64,000 nt of DNA, taken from positions 1 to 64,000 of the forward strand of contig CASDTH010000044.1 in NCBI GenBank assembly GCA_949283655.1, given 5' to 3'. Below are positions 41,801-49,851 of this stretch, piece after piece. This stretch comes from an uncultured bacterium (lineage in GTDB: Bacteria; Bacillota; Clostridia; Oscillospirales; Acutalibacteraceae). The notes under the pieces were generated by a model. It was not told the DNA's origin. It made no database searches and saw nothing but the letters and a program-made list of their open reading frames with translations. The translations under genes and the position numbers were made by a program. Each line of letters begins with the position of its first letter. Positions within the stretch are counted from its first letter, which is position 1.

Positions 41801-42436
41801 CTACCGCAGTTCCCGGCCGGAGAGATATTGATCTATATTGCGCCTGATATAATTTTCTGATTCTGTAATCAGCGTCTGCACGCATTGAGGAAGGGCCTGG
41901 ATTTGGGGCTCAGGCGCTTCCTGCCCAGCTTTCCCTGACCCGGCGATGGAGTGTGTAATCGCTGTCATCATTCCGCTGCTGAGCAATGCCGCTGCTTGTG
42001 GGTCAAAATGAATGGCGCCTTGCGATAGGAACCCTGCCTGGGAGGAGGCGGTCAGGCCATTGTAGACAGACAGGGCAAAAAGCCACTGCAACCGGTCCCC
42101 CAGCACTGGGTCAGTCTCTATATGAACGGCCTCCAGCATCCTAGCTGCCGCGCGGTAGATGGTGCTGATGCTCATTTCACGATCCTGCTCCAGCTCCTCC
42201 GCCGTAAAAAAGCCGGTCAGCCCCGTCCGGCTGTCGCTGCAGCCGAGCAGATAATCACATGTCACGTGGTAAAATTCTGCCGCGCGCGTTACAAAATCCA
42301 GCCCGCATTCCCGGATTCCCTTTTCATAATGCGAAAGCAGGGCTTGCGAAACGCCCAAGGCGGCGGCCGCCTCCTTTTGGCTCATGCCGCGCTCCTTGCG
42401 CAGCAGAACCATCCGCGTTGAAAAGCTCTTATTCAT
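41801..42436 (-). CDS. XRE-family transcriptional regulator
   Basis: The 211-aa protein has an N-terminal helix-turn-helix (LRKERGMSQKEAAAALGVSQ... LLSHYEKGIRE, residues about 12-45). The C-terminal region of about 130 residues is helical and resembles nothing I can name. ATG 42436 (MNKSFSTRM) has GAGGG about eight bases upstream; an open frame to 42499 lacks an SD. Just upstream is a TTACAA-N8-TTGTAA palindrome overlapping the divergent promoter region, which suggests autoregulation and possibly control of the phosphatase-like gene. Confidence 0.88.
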   Translation of the reverse strand: MNKSFSTRMVLLRKERGMSQKEAAAALGVSQALLSHYEKGIRECGLDFVTRAAEFYHVTCDYLLGCSDSRTGLTGFFTAEELEQDREMSISTIYRAAARMLEAVHIETDPVLGDRLQWLFALSVYNGLTASSQAGFLSQGAIHFDPQAAALLSSGMMTAITHSIAGSGKAGQEAPEPQIQALPQCVQTLITESENYIRRNIDQYLSGRELR

Positions 42437-42455
42437 CCTCACATCCCTCACAATA

Positions 42456-42475
42456 TTACAAACGGTATATTGTAA
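42456..42475. promoter_or_regulatory. Palindromic operator candidate of the XRE gene
   Basis: TTACAA (42456-42461), eight bases, then TTGTAA (42470-42475). It sits 20-40 bp upstream of the XRE start. On the minus strand TTGTCA precedes it, so it overlaps a likely promoter. Confidence 0.55.
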
Positions 42476-42553
42476 CGAAATTATTATAAATGACAACATT
42501 CGATTTGTATAGAGTCATTCCCACTAAAAATCAAAAAATATTTTGGAGGAGCA

Positions 42554-43279
42554 ATGAAAACATATCAAATCCATCTTATTCGAAACGGCCGGACGGATTC
42601 CAGCGCCTCTGGCCGCTACATCGGCCACACGGATGTAATCCTCAGCCCAGAGGGCGTGGCGGAGATTCACCGGCTGAAAAGCGAGGCGGTTTACCCGCAG
42701 GCGGAGGCCGTTTTTACAAGCCCGTTGAAGCGCTGTACCCAAACGGCACACGCCATTTTCCCCGAGCGGGAGCCGATCGAAATGCGTGAGCTAATGGAAT
42801 ATGACTTCGGCGAGTATGAGGGAAAGACCCCAGAGCAGCTCGCCAGTGACGAGGGCTTCGCCATGTGGCTGGCCGGAGGGCCGGAGGCTGCGCCCCCATT
42901 TGGCGAGAGCAATGCGGAATTCTCTGCGCGCGTATGCAGCTGCTTTGCCAAAATTGTGGAGGGGATGATGAAAGCGCAGGTGCCCAGCGCTGCAATTATC
43001 ACGCACGGCGGTGTGATTATGACGCTGCTCTCCGCCTTTGGCATTCCGGAGCTGCCCATGACGGAGTGGCGCACGCCAAATGCCTGTGGTTATACGGTGC
43101 GTATTACACCTTCTGTTTGGATGCGCGGCCAAAAGGTAGAGGTGATTGCGGAGATCCCAACTTTTCCACAGGAGAAAGCGCCCACGCCGGATCTTGAGAC
43201 GCAGGCGTTTTATGTAGATTTGGAAGAACTGCGCGCACAGGAAGCGGAACAGACAGAAACGCCGCAGGGAAGCCGGTAG
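42554..43279 (+). CDS. Histidine-phosphatase superfamily protein lacking the catalytic histidine
   Basis: The 241-aa protein has the phosphoglycerate-mutase/CobC-like fold: SGRYIGHTDVILSPEG, SPLKRCTQTA, ELMEYDFGEYEGKT and ITHGGVIM. The catalytic RHG motif at residues 10-12 reads RNG (IHLIRNGRTDS), so the phospho-accepting His is Asn while the second His (ITHGG) and Arg residues are kept. It is therefore probably not a standard phosphatase. It may be a pseudoenzyme or bind phosphate as a regulator. ATG 42554 has GGAGGAG directly upstream. It is divergent from the XRE gene and ends at a terminator. Confidence 0.85.
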   Translation: MKTYQIHLIRNGRTDSSASGRYIGHTDVILSPEGVAEIHRLKSEAVYPQAEAVFTSPLKRCTQTAHAIFPEREPIEMRELMEYDFGEYEGKTPEQLASDEGFAMWLAGGPEAAPPFGESNAEFSARVCSCFAKIVEGMMKAQVPSAAIITHGGVIMTLLSAFGIPELPMTEWRTPNACGYTVRITPSVWMRGQKVEVIAEIPTFPQEKAPTPDLETQAFYVDLEELRAQEAEQTETPQGSR

Positions 43280-43302
43280 GCCGGCCCCTCTGCGGCGTTT
43301 TG
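43256..43302 (+). terminator. Terminator of the 42554 gene
   Basis: AAACGCCGCAG pairs with CTGCGGCGTTT, enclosing a second stem GCCGG/CCGGC, and ends in TTTT. It overlaps the 3' end of the coding region. Confidence 0.8.
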
Positions 43303-43337
43303 ACGACACAAGAGTATTTTTATCTGTACTGCTCTCC

Positions 43338-43371
43338 CCGCCGGCAGCTTTTGCCTGCTCCGGCGGGGATT
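43338..43371 (-). terminator. Hairpin after the surface-protein gene
   Basis: CCCCGCCGG pairs with CCGGCGGGG over a 15-nt loop, between the two convergent genes. No T run follows on the minus strand. Confidence 0.4.
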
Positions 43372-43402
43372 CTAAATCCTGCTAGGCGGCTGGGGCGCTC
43401 TG

Positions 43403-45925
43403 TTATTTGCGCTTTTTGCGGCTGACCGCAACAGAGGCGGCGGCGCCCAGGGTCAAGACTGCCAGCATTGCAACAGACAGGCTGCCTGTGTCTGGAATGT
43501 CGATTTTACCGGCGTCGGCGGCCGGCTCCTCCTGCCCGGCCGTTGTAGTGGAGGAAGAAGGATCCTGCCCCTGGGGGTTCCCCTCCTCCGGGGCTGGCTG
43601 CGTATTACCCGCGGGCGCCTCGCCGCGCGTGACCGTCAACGTATACACAGCGGTTTCGCTCCCGTCGATGGAGGCAGTTTCGATCCGGATCTCGTTTTCC
43701 CCCTCCTGGAGGGCAAGCTGCATAGCACCTGTTGCCGGCGCGCCGTTTACTGTTACCGCTGTGCCGGCGTCCGCTCCGATAGCCGTCAGACGAATCGTCT
43801 CCACATCCTTGTCAACCGCAGCTACATACTGCGTCACAGCAGGGTCAAACGAAAGCTCCAGTCCTTCAACGGAGAGTGTTTTCAACTGCGCCGTAATCTC
43901 ATTCATCTTCCAAAGCTGCGCACCGTAGAAGGGGTTCGCCGTACCGATATATAGCCCGTCCGAGCCGACGATAAAGGAGCGGCAGCCATAGTTAAAGCGG
44001 TCGTAAAAGCCGTGGTCGATAATCTGCGTGTAATGCACGCCATCCTCTGTGCTGTAGAGCTCAAAGCCGCCTGTATTCTCCATAATGGTATTGGAGATGC
44101 GGATATAACGCTCCAGGCCTTCCACATTCACATTGGCAATGGCATTGTAAATATCCTGCAGCGCCTTTAGCCCCTGCATGGAACTGGCAGCTGCTGTAAA
44201 CCAATCTGCGTTGATAATCCGGTCGAGCACCGGGCGGACCCGGTCAAAGGCCTTTTTAAACTGGAGCACGCCCTCCAGCAGCTGCTTGACGGATTGCTCT
44301 GTCGCCTCCTTATCGACGAGGCTGTTGATCGTACCCAGGATCTTCACCAGCAGCTCCTCTGTATTATCGTCAATGAGCTGCTTTTCCCCAAGCAAGTTGA
44401 TCAAATCGACGGCATAGCGGATCTGGCTCTCGCATTCGTCCGCCGGCATACCGATCAAATCGCCATTGGTCAGCTTTGTAAAGGCATGGTAGAGCGTAGA
44501 GGCATCAAAGGTGCCGAAGATCAATTTCCCATTATATTCTGCCGCCCTCCAGATATACTGGAGGCAGCTCAGACCATCCGTTTCAGAGAAGCCACCATAG
44601 GTTTCAGAGAGATAGTTCCCTTTTTCTTCGTTGAAGTATTCATCCGGCGAGCCCATCACCATCTCAACCTTCTGATCTCCGTCGAGACGATAGATGGTCG
44701 CCTTATTCTGCATGCTGCTCTCCATAATCTTCAGAGAGTCAAAATACTGATTGATATCGCCCGATTGCAGGAAGGACAGTGTCCCCAGCAGGCCCGCGAT
44801 AACAGCATCCACAGCGTTGGAGAGCACGAAATAGTAGAGATCCCCTTTGTATACAACGGGGGAAACCGCATAGTTTTTCGCATTGCCAAATCCGGCGGGG
44901 TAAATCGGATCGCTCTGGACCCCAATCCCGTTGCCGATATATTCGGTCCACTTCCATCCGTAAGCATTGGCGCCAGGCGCCCCCTTGCCGACCTCTACGC
45001 CCTTGTAGACGGCCGCGCCCAGGTTCGTGACAAGCGAAAGATAAACCTCGCCCTTATAGACGACCAGATCCCACACATCGCCTGCTACATTGACGTTTTC
45101 CAATGTATTGTAAGGATAAAAATCGCGCGGGCAAGCAATCGTTTCAAAATGCTCGCCATCCGTCGTGGTCTGGATATGCACGGCGGCGGAAATGTTATCC
45201 GCTTTATCCTGCTCTGTCAGCAGCGTTCCATCCGTCCCGCCGATGTAAAGCCGCTCGCCATCATCCGTAACGTCGTAAGCGCGGATATTACCCATGCCGG
45301 TGCCATCCGGCTTGGTCATATGCACGATGATCTCCGGCAGGTCACCCGGCTCGAAATCCGGCCCAATGCGGATGAGCATGGTGTTCTCGGAGCCCGTCGT
45401 GCCGAAATACAAGGACCCCTTGAACTCCACGCACATCCGGTAACCCGTGATATCGTTAAAGGGGGAGGGCATATTTTTGTTGGGCTCGAACGCCGTTTCC
45501 ATTTCGCCCGTCGTTTTATTGTAGCGGACGATGACACCGCCTTTATCCAGATCCTCATCCGGTGTTACGGCAATCTCATCATTGGTGAACGCCTTCAGGA
45601 TTGTGCTGAGCGCTTCCTTTGACACGCCCATTGCGGCTGCATAAGAGGTGGCTGTGCCGCCGACCAGATTCCGGTTGGAACCGACATAAATATAATCGCC
45701 CAGCTCGCCGGTTGCCCAGCCGTAACTGTTGAACCGGTCCCCTGGAGTGACCAGCCCGTCCGCCTCCCCTTCGCCCAGGGTGGGGTTGGAGAGCTTTTGC
45801 ATATAGTAGCCACCCTCCGCTATGGTGATTCCTTCCTGGCTGGCTGCTGACGCTGCTGGCGCCAGCAAAGCGGAGCATACCAGCAGAACGGTTAAGGCAC
45901 ATGCCAGGCATTTTTTCCACAACAT
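43403..45925 (-). CDS. Large surface-anchored protein with cadherin-like beta-sandwich domain
   Basis: The 840-aa product has a signal peptide (hydrophobic stretch then ASAAS, cleavage near residue 28). A long region with repeated Tyr/Trp-rich beta strands (such as DYIYVGSNRNL, GSLYFGTTGSE, GKLIFGTFDAS) suggests a beta-propeller. A cadherin-like domain follows around residues 690-770 (LSFDPAVTQYVAAVDKDVE). The C-terminus is a Pro/Glu-rich linker, an IPDTG sorting-like motif, a hydrophobic helix and SRKKRK. It should be sortase-linked or membrane-anchored on the cell surface. The ATG has AAGGAGG about nine bases upstream. Ligand and function are unknown. Confidence 0.85.
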   Translation of the reverse strand: MLWKKCLACALTVLLVCSALLAPAASAASQEGITIAEGGYYMQKLSNPTLGEGEADGLVTPGDRFNSYGWATGELGDYIYVGSNRNLVGGTATSYAAAMGVSKEALSTILKAFTNDEIAVTPDEDLDKGGVIVRYNKTTGEMETAFEPNKNMPSPFNDITGYRMCVEFKGSLYFGTTGSENTMLIRIGPDFEPGDLPEIIVHMTKPDGTGMGNIRAYDVTDDGERLYIGGTDGTLLTEQDKADNISAAVHIQTTTDGEHFETIACPRDFYPYNTLENVNVAGDVWDLVVYKGEVYLSLVTNLGAAVYKGVEVGKGAPGANAYGWKWTEYIGNGIGVQSDPIYPAGFGNAKNYAVSPVVYKGDLYYFVLSNAVDAVIAGLLGTLSFLQSGDINQYFDSLKIMESSMQNKATIYRLDGDQKVEMVMGSPDEYFNEEKGNYLSETYGGFSETDGLSCLQYIWRAAEYNGKLIFGTFDASTLYHAFTKLTNGDLIGMPADECESQIRYAVDLINLLGEKQLIDDNTEELLVKILGTINSLVDKEATEQSVKQLLEGVLQFKKAFDRVRPVLDRIINADWFTAAASSMQGLKALQDIYNAIANVNVEGLERYIRISNTIMENTGGFELYSTEDGVHYTQIIDHGFYDRFNYGCRSFIVGSDGLYIGTANPFYGAQLWKMNEITAQLKTLSVEGLELSFDPAVTQYVAAVDKDVETIRLTAIGADAGTAVTVNGAPATGAMQLALQEGENEIRIETASIDGSETAVYTLTVTRGEAPAGNTQPAPEEGNPQGQDPSSSTTTAGQEEPAADAGKIDIPDTGSLSVAMLAVLTLGAAASVAVSRKKRK

Positions 45926-46195
45926 TTCTAAATTCCTCCTTATTTATGCAGAATTTTAGCACTTTTATTATAAACACGATGTCTATTATTATTTTTATTA
46001 TTTTGAAATATTTGCAATTGTATCTATTTTTTTTCCGGAACACCGGGCGCCAAAGACTGTTTTGCAAGCCGGATTTTTCAAATAACACACAAAAAAACGG
46101 CGCTTCAAGCAGTTATTAAAAATCTGCCAGAAACGCTGTTTTGTTGGAATTTTCTGTTTTGCAGGCAACTGGCGCACCCGTGTGCGCGGGGCGCT
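45926..46195. other. AT-rich upstream region of the surface-protein gene
   Basis: About 270 bp holding the SD and a run of TATAATA-like sequence (45966-46005) that could serve as promoter for the surface-protein gene. No other gene is seen. Confidence 0.5.
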
Positions 46196-46348
46196 TTAGT
46201 AGAGCTGGCTCTCCGCATCAAGCACGGCGGCCAGGGTCATCGCCTTGCGCACCTTCCGCCAGGAGAGGCGCTTCTCGTGCTCAAGATCCTTTATAATTTT
46301 CATGCTGCACTCATGATACATCTTTCTCTCTTCATAAGTTGACAACAT
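46196..46348 (-). CDS. Small 50-aa charged protein, unknown function
   Basis: ATG 46348 to TAA 46196, with AAAGGA nine bases upstream and a consensus promoter just behind it. The product starts MLSTYEERKMYHECSMK, is rich in Lys, Arg and Glu, and reads as two helices with a hydrophobic AMTLAAVLDA segment near the end. No family is recognised. It is too short to judge by coding statistics, but promoter, SD and start are well placed. It could be a small DNA- or RNA-binding protein. It lies between the surface-protein gene and the serS T-box, each separately promoted. Confidence 0.65.
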   Translation of the reverse strand: MLSTYEERKMYHECSMKIIKDLEHEKRLSWRKVRKAMTLAAVLDAESQLY

Positions 46349-46378
46349 TGTTCATCATCCTTTCCTGAGATTGCTCTT

Positions 46379-46407
46379 ATCTTATCATCAACTTGTGCAT
46401 ATGTCAA
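46379..46407 (-). promoter_or_regulatory. Promoter of the 50-aa gene
   Basis: On the minus strand TTGACA (46407-46402) and TAAGAT (46384-46379) are 17 bp apart, about 30 bp upstream of the ATG. A TTGTGCA motif overlaps the spacer. Confidence 0.75.
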
Positions 46408-46532
46408 GGCATGTTGCACAGTTTAATAGCTTTGTGTTTGTGCAATATAACCAATTAAAGCCGCGCATTTTTCCTTGTGCTGTTTCACAGAAGCACAGCG
46501 CTGCATGGCAAACAATTAGATTTTTTGCACAA
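46393..46532. promoter_or_regulatory. Cluster of TTGTGCA/TGCACAA motifs
   Basis: TTGTGCA or its complement occurs at 46393-46399, 46414-46420, 46439-46445 and 46525-46531. The second and third form TTGCACA-N18-TGTGCAA. They lie over and upstream of the 50-aa gene's promoter and upstream of the serS promoter. Confidence 0.45.
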
Positions 46533-46677
46533 ATCGGGCCCTTTATATTTGTGAATATCGCTTTGTTTAAGACGGCCGCTGGAGCTGACACACAAAAAGT
46601 TTGTGAAATTTTTCTCAATATATGCCGCTCTAAAGCCCTGCCTTATGGGACGAGAGCGTAAAAAAGCAAAATCACTC

Positions 46678-46706
46678 TTGTCAAATGCGGAGGAATCGGC
46701 TATACT
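46678..46706 (+). promoter_or_regulatory. Promoter of the T-box/serS transcript
   Basis: TTGTCA (46678-46683) and TATACT (46701-46706) are 17 bp apart, placing the start of transcription just before the T-box. Confidence 0.8.
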
Positions 46707-46714
46707 AACCCTGA

Positions 46715-47000
46715 AATAGACGCTGTTGAGCTCTGCGCGCCGTAGGCGCCGGGCGTCCTCAGGGTTTATTCTGTGACCAGCGATGAGGAAAGCCGCAGGC
46801 CTGATCCCCCTTTTGCAGAGAGCCGGTGGTTGGTGAAAACCGGAAAAGGCGCAGGCCCGCCTCCACTTTCGGAGCTGCCGGTGAGGAGCCGGCGGGAGCG
46901 CGCCCGTTACAGCGCGGTAAAAGCGGCCGGGAGACCGGCAAAATGGGTGGCACCGCGGAGGATACAGCTTCGTCCCATAACAGGGATGGGGCTTTTTTAT
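46715..47000 (+). ncRNA. Serine T-box riboswitch
   Basis: The leader has the T-box hallmarks: GATGAGGAAAG, AGAGAGCCGG with GGTTGGTGAAAACC, a specifier TCC (Ser) at 46862-46864 before ACTTTCGGAG, and the antiterminator bulge TGGGTGGCACCGCGG (46944-46958). The terminator stem is GCTTCGTCCC/GGGATGGGGC with TTTTTT to 46998. Uncharged tRNA-Ser should permit readthrough into serS. Confidence 0.95.
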
Positions 47001-47040
47001 TTTGCCGCCAGGCTCCCACGGATGAGAAAGGAGATTGCTT

Positions 47041-48321
47041 ATGTTAGACATCAAATTCCTGCGAGCAAACCCGGATGTGGTGAAGGAGAATATCCGGAAA
47101 AAATTTCAGGAGGAAAAGCTCCCGCTTGTGGATGAAGTGATCGCACTTGACGAGAAATGCCGGGCCGCGCGCACGCGCTGCGAATACCTGCGCAGCCAGC
47201 GTAACGCGATCAGCAAGCAGATCGGCGCGCTGATGGCCAAGGGCCAGCGGGAAGAGGCAGAGCAGGCCAAAAAGAGCGTTTCTGCCATGGCAGAGGAAAT
47301 GGCTGCGCTGGATACCGAGGTAAACGAGCTCTCCGCGCAGATTCGCGAGCGGATGCTGGTGATCCCGAATATTATCGACCCCTCCGTCCCCATCGGGAAG
47401 GATGACAGCGAAAACGTGGAGCTTGAGCGCTTCGGCGAGCCCCGCGTGCCGGAGTTTGAGGTGCCGTATCATGTGGATATCATGGAGCGGCTGAATGGCA
47501 TCGATCTCGACAGCGCGCGCAGGACGAGCGGCAACGGCTTTTATTACCTGCGCGGCGACATTGCCCGCCTGCACTCGGCAATCCTCTCCTACGCACGGGA
47601 TTTCATGATCGATAAGGGCTTTACCTATTATGTACCCCCCTTCATGATTCGTGGCAACGTCGTAGATGGCGTGATGAGCTTTACCGAGATGGAAAACATG
47701 ATGTATAAGATCGAGGGGGAGGATCTTTATCTCATCGGCACAAGCGAGCACTCCATGATCGGCAAATTCATTGACACCCTCCTGGAGGAGAAGGAGCTGC
47801 CCCAGACGCTGACCAGCTATTCCCCCTGCTTCCGCAAAGAGGTGGGCGCCCATGGGATTGAGGAGCGCGGGGTTTACCGCATCCATCAGTTTGAAAAGCA
47901 GGAGATGGTGGTTGTCTGCCAGCCGGAGGAGAGCCCGGAGTGGTTTGAGAAGCTATATCATTATACAGTGGAATTCTTCCGCAGCCTCGATATCCCGGTG
48001 CGTTCGCTGGAGTGCTGCTCCGGAGATCTGGCGGATCTGAAGGTTAAGAGCGTGGATGTGGAGGCATGGTCGCCCCGGCAGAAAAAATATTTTGAGGTGG
48101 GCAGCTGCTCCAACCTTGGTGACGCACAGGCCCGCAGGCTGGGTATCCGCGTGCGCAGCAAGGAGAAGGGCAACTACTTCCCCCACACGCTTAATAACAC
48201 GGTGGTCGCGCCGCCGCGCATGCTCATCGCATTTTTAGAGAATAACCTGCAAGCGGATGGCTCCATCGCCATCCCGGAGCCGCTGCGCATGTATATGGGC
48301 GGCAAGGCGGAAATTCGCTAA
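47041..48321 (+). CDS. serS: Serine--tRNA ligase
   Basis: The 426-aa class II synthetase charges tRNA-Ser and tRNA-Sec with serine. The N-terminal long coiled-coil arm that grips tRNA spans about residues 1-105. Class II motif 2 is in FRKEVGAHGIEERGVYRIHQFEKQE and motif 3 in NNTVVAPPRMLIAFLENN near the C-terminus. ATG 47041 has AAGGAG six bases upstream; two codons of open frame before it are not used. Expression is set by the T-box directly in front. No terminator is evident before the IS3 remnant that begins about 50 bp after the stop. Confidence 0.97.
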   Translation: MLDIKFLRANPDVVKENIRKKFQEEKLPLVDEVIALDEKCRAARTRCEYLRSQRNAISKQIGALMAKGQREEAEQAKKSVSAMAEEMAALDTEVNELSAQIRERMLVIPNIIDPSVPIGKDDSENVELERFGEPRVPEFEVPYHVDIMERLNGIDLDSARRTSGNGFYYLRGDIARLHSAILSYARDFMIDKGFTYYVPPFMIRGNVVDGVMSFTEMENMMYKIEGEDLYLIGTSEHSMIGKFIDTLLEEKELPQTLTSYSPCFRKEVGAHGIEERGVYRIHQFEKQEMVVVCQPEESPEWFEKLYHYTVEFFRSLDIPVRSLECCSGDLADLKVKSVDVEAWSPRQKKYFEVGSCSNLGDAQARRLGIRVRSKEKGNYFPHTLNNTVVAPPRMLIAFLENNLQADGSIAIPEPLRMYMGGKAEIR

Positions 48322-48369
48322 ACAATAAAAGTAGAACGAAAAGCCCACAGCCGGCAGCACCTGAACCGC

Positions 48370-48660
48370 CCCATATTGTGCGGACAGTACAAAAAGGCCC
48401 TGGTAGGAAATATCATGTTTTAGGAGGAGAGGCGTCGCGCCAGCGGCGCCTCTCCCGTTTTGAGCTGGATGCGCTCGTGGTTGTAGAAGTGGATAAATTG
48501 ATCAATCATTTGGTTGGCCTCAGAGAAGGTGGCCGGCTTGCGCCGGTAGATGCGCTCTGTTTTGAGAATAGAGAAGAAATTTTCCGCCATGGCATTGTCA
48601 TACGGGTTTCCCCGTCTTGACATGGAGGGCGCTTGACAACCGCATAGCGAAGGCGCTGTG
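48370..48660 (-). mobile_element. IS3-family insertion sequence remnant
   Basis: The segment keeps the 3' end of an IS3-type orfB (next entry) and what looks like the right terminal sequence (TGTGCGGACAGTACAAAAAGG on the plus strand near 48377). The left end, orfA and most of orfB are gone. Sequence beyond about 48660 no longer reads as transposase. Confidence 0.7.
48420..48655 (-). pseudogene. Truncated IS3-family transposase orfB (C-terminal end)
   Basis: About 67-75 codons survive. They carry the highly conserved SMSRRGNPYDNAMAENFFS block containing the third acidic residue of the DDE motif and the following HFYNHERIQ. A full IS3 orfB has about 280 residues, so roughly the first 200 are missing. 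The frame continues a few codons upstream of the ATG at 48623 (QAPS) before similarity stops. It cannot be active. It marks a past insertion between serS and the AT-rich pair of genes that follows. Confidence 0.88.
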
Positions 48661-48691
48661 AATCTAGACGCCCAAAAGAATATTGGGAAAT

Positions 48692-48784
48692 TTGACTATT
48701 TTAGATTAAATATTATACTGCTTCGCAATTTTTTTACATATATCGACTGAAAGTGTTTACTTCCGGAAAAGAGTATGCTATGAT
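48692..48784 (+). promoter_or_regulatory. Two candidate promoters for the AT-rich gene pair
   Basis: TTGACT (48692-48697) with TATACT (48714-48719) at 16 bp, and TTTACT (48756-48761) with TATGAT (48779-48784) at 17 bp. Both lie upstream of the 48923 gene in AT-rich DNA. Confidence 0.55.
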
Positions 48785-48922
48785 TACATTGTAATTTATG
48801 GGAATTCATTCTAGAGGCCGGGTTTCTGCCGTCTTGGAAGGAGGGAGAGGAAGCCTCGATTCATCCAAAAAGTTATTTTTTAAAACAACTTCTCGATAGA
48901 GATGCAAAAAGGGGGGATGATT

Positions 48923-49357
48923 ATGACGAAGCATCAAAAGAAAGTTCTTTTGGATGCTGCTATCCAGCCGGATTTACTGGAAAAGGTAGAGAATTATTTA
49001 AAGGATATTCAGGCAGTGCTCACCGGAAGCGTGCATGAGAGGGAATCCCATGTGGATATGCTTTGCGATGATATTGCCGATTATCTCAGCGAGAAGCCGG
49101 AGGCAACCATCCATGATATCGTGCGCGAGTTCGGTTCACCGGAACTACAGGGGAATGTCGCACTGGAAGAGGAGTTAGACTCCTTTCCTGAAAAAATTAG
49201 GCGAAAAATGTCTCTTCGAAGGGTGGTCGTGGTAGCCGCGGTTCTGGTTGTGACGATTGTTGGCATTGTATATGCGGGCGCATTAATCGAAAATCATGTT
49301 ATAGCTACTGGTGCCGGAGAAGAAACAATTCAAAACGTAGAAGTTGAAACCATGTAA
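48923..49357 (+). CDS. HAAS/DUF6120-like membrane protein
   Basis: The 144-aa product has an N-terminal helical region of about 85 residues with ADYLSEKPEATIHDIVREFGSPEL, the pattern of HAAS/DUF1700-type domains that precede membrane helices. One transmembrane segment (about 95-117) and a short outside tail follow. ATG 48923 has GGGGGG six bases upstream; ATG 48917 is too close to it. The next gene starts 18 bp after its stop, so the two form an operon. Clostridial pairs annotated DUF6120 and DUF6147 have this layout; that identity is from memory and should be tested. Confidence 0.7.
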   Translation: MTKHQKKVLLDAAIQPDLLEKVENYLKDIQAVLTGSVHERESHVDMLCDDIADYLSEKPEATIHDIVREFGSPELQGNVALEEELDSFPEKIRRKMSLRRVVVVAAVLVVTIVGIVYAGALIENHVIATGAGEETIQNVEVETM

Positions 49358-49374
49358 TGAAAGGATAGTAATGA

Positions 49375-49851
49375 ATGAAACGAAAGATAATGGCTGTAAT
49401 AGCTTGTATGATCCTCTCATTTTGTTTAGTGGCTAATGTTAGCGCTTTCATGGTTACTGAAGCCGAGCCTCGTATAGAATATTTTAGTGATGGAAGCTAT
49501 GTGACAACGGATATTATCGAAACGACAGATATTACAACTAGAGGAACGCTCTATAATAAATCAGCCGATAAAGTTTATACCTATCGAGATGCGAAAGGAA
49601 ATGAACAGTATAAGATTATCCTTCATGGAAAATTCAGAGTAGATAGTGGGGTAAGTTCTACTTGTATTGAGGCTACCGTCAGGGTTGAAATTACAAATGA
49701 TGATTGGAAAGTAATTTCACAATCTGCATGGGCGTCTGGTTCACAGGCAATTGCATCTGTAACATTAAAAAGATATTTATTGTTTATTCCGGTTGATACC
49801 GTAGAGAAAACCATTACTTTAACTTGCGACAAAAATGGGAATCTCACTTAA
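49375..49851 (+). CDS. Small secreted protein (DUF6147-like)
   Basis: The 158-aa product has a signal peptide (MKRKIMAVIACMILSFCLV... ending VSA near residue 24). A beta-rich secreted domain of about 130 residues contains EYFSDGSYVTTDII and HGKFRVDSGVSSTC. Base composition is clearly more AT-rich than most neighbours, which with the IS3 remnant upstream hints at acquisition by transfer. It is cotranscribed with the membrane protein before it. No enzymatic motif is visible; role unknown. The start ATG 49375 has AAAGGATAG upstream, a moderate SD. Confidence 0.75.
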   Translation: MKRKIMAVIACMILSFCLVANVSAFMVTEAEPRIEYFSDGSYVTTDIIETTDITTRGTLYNKSADKVYTYRDAKGNEQYKIILHGKFRVDSGVSSTCIEATVRVEITNDDWKVISQSAWASGSQAIASVTLKRYLLFIPVDTVEKTITLTCDKNGNLT

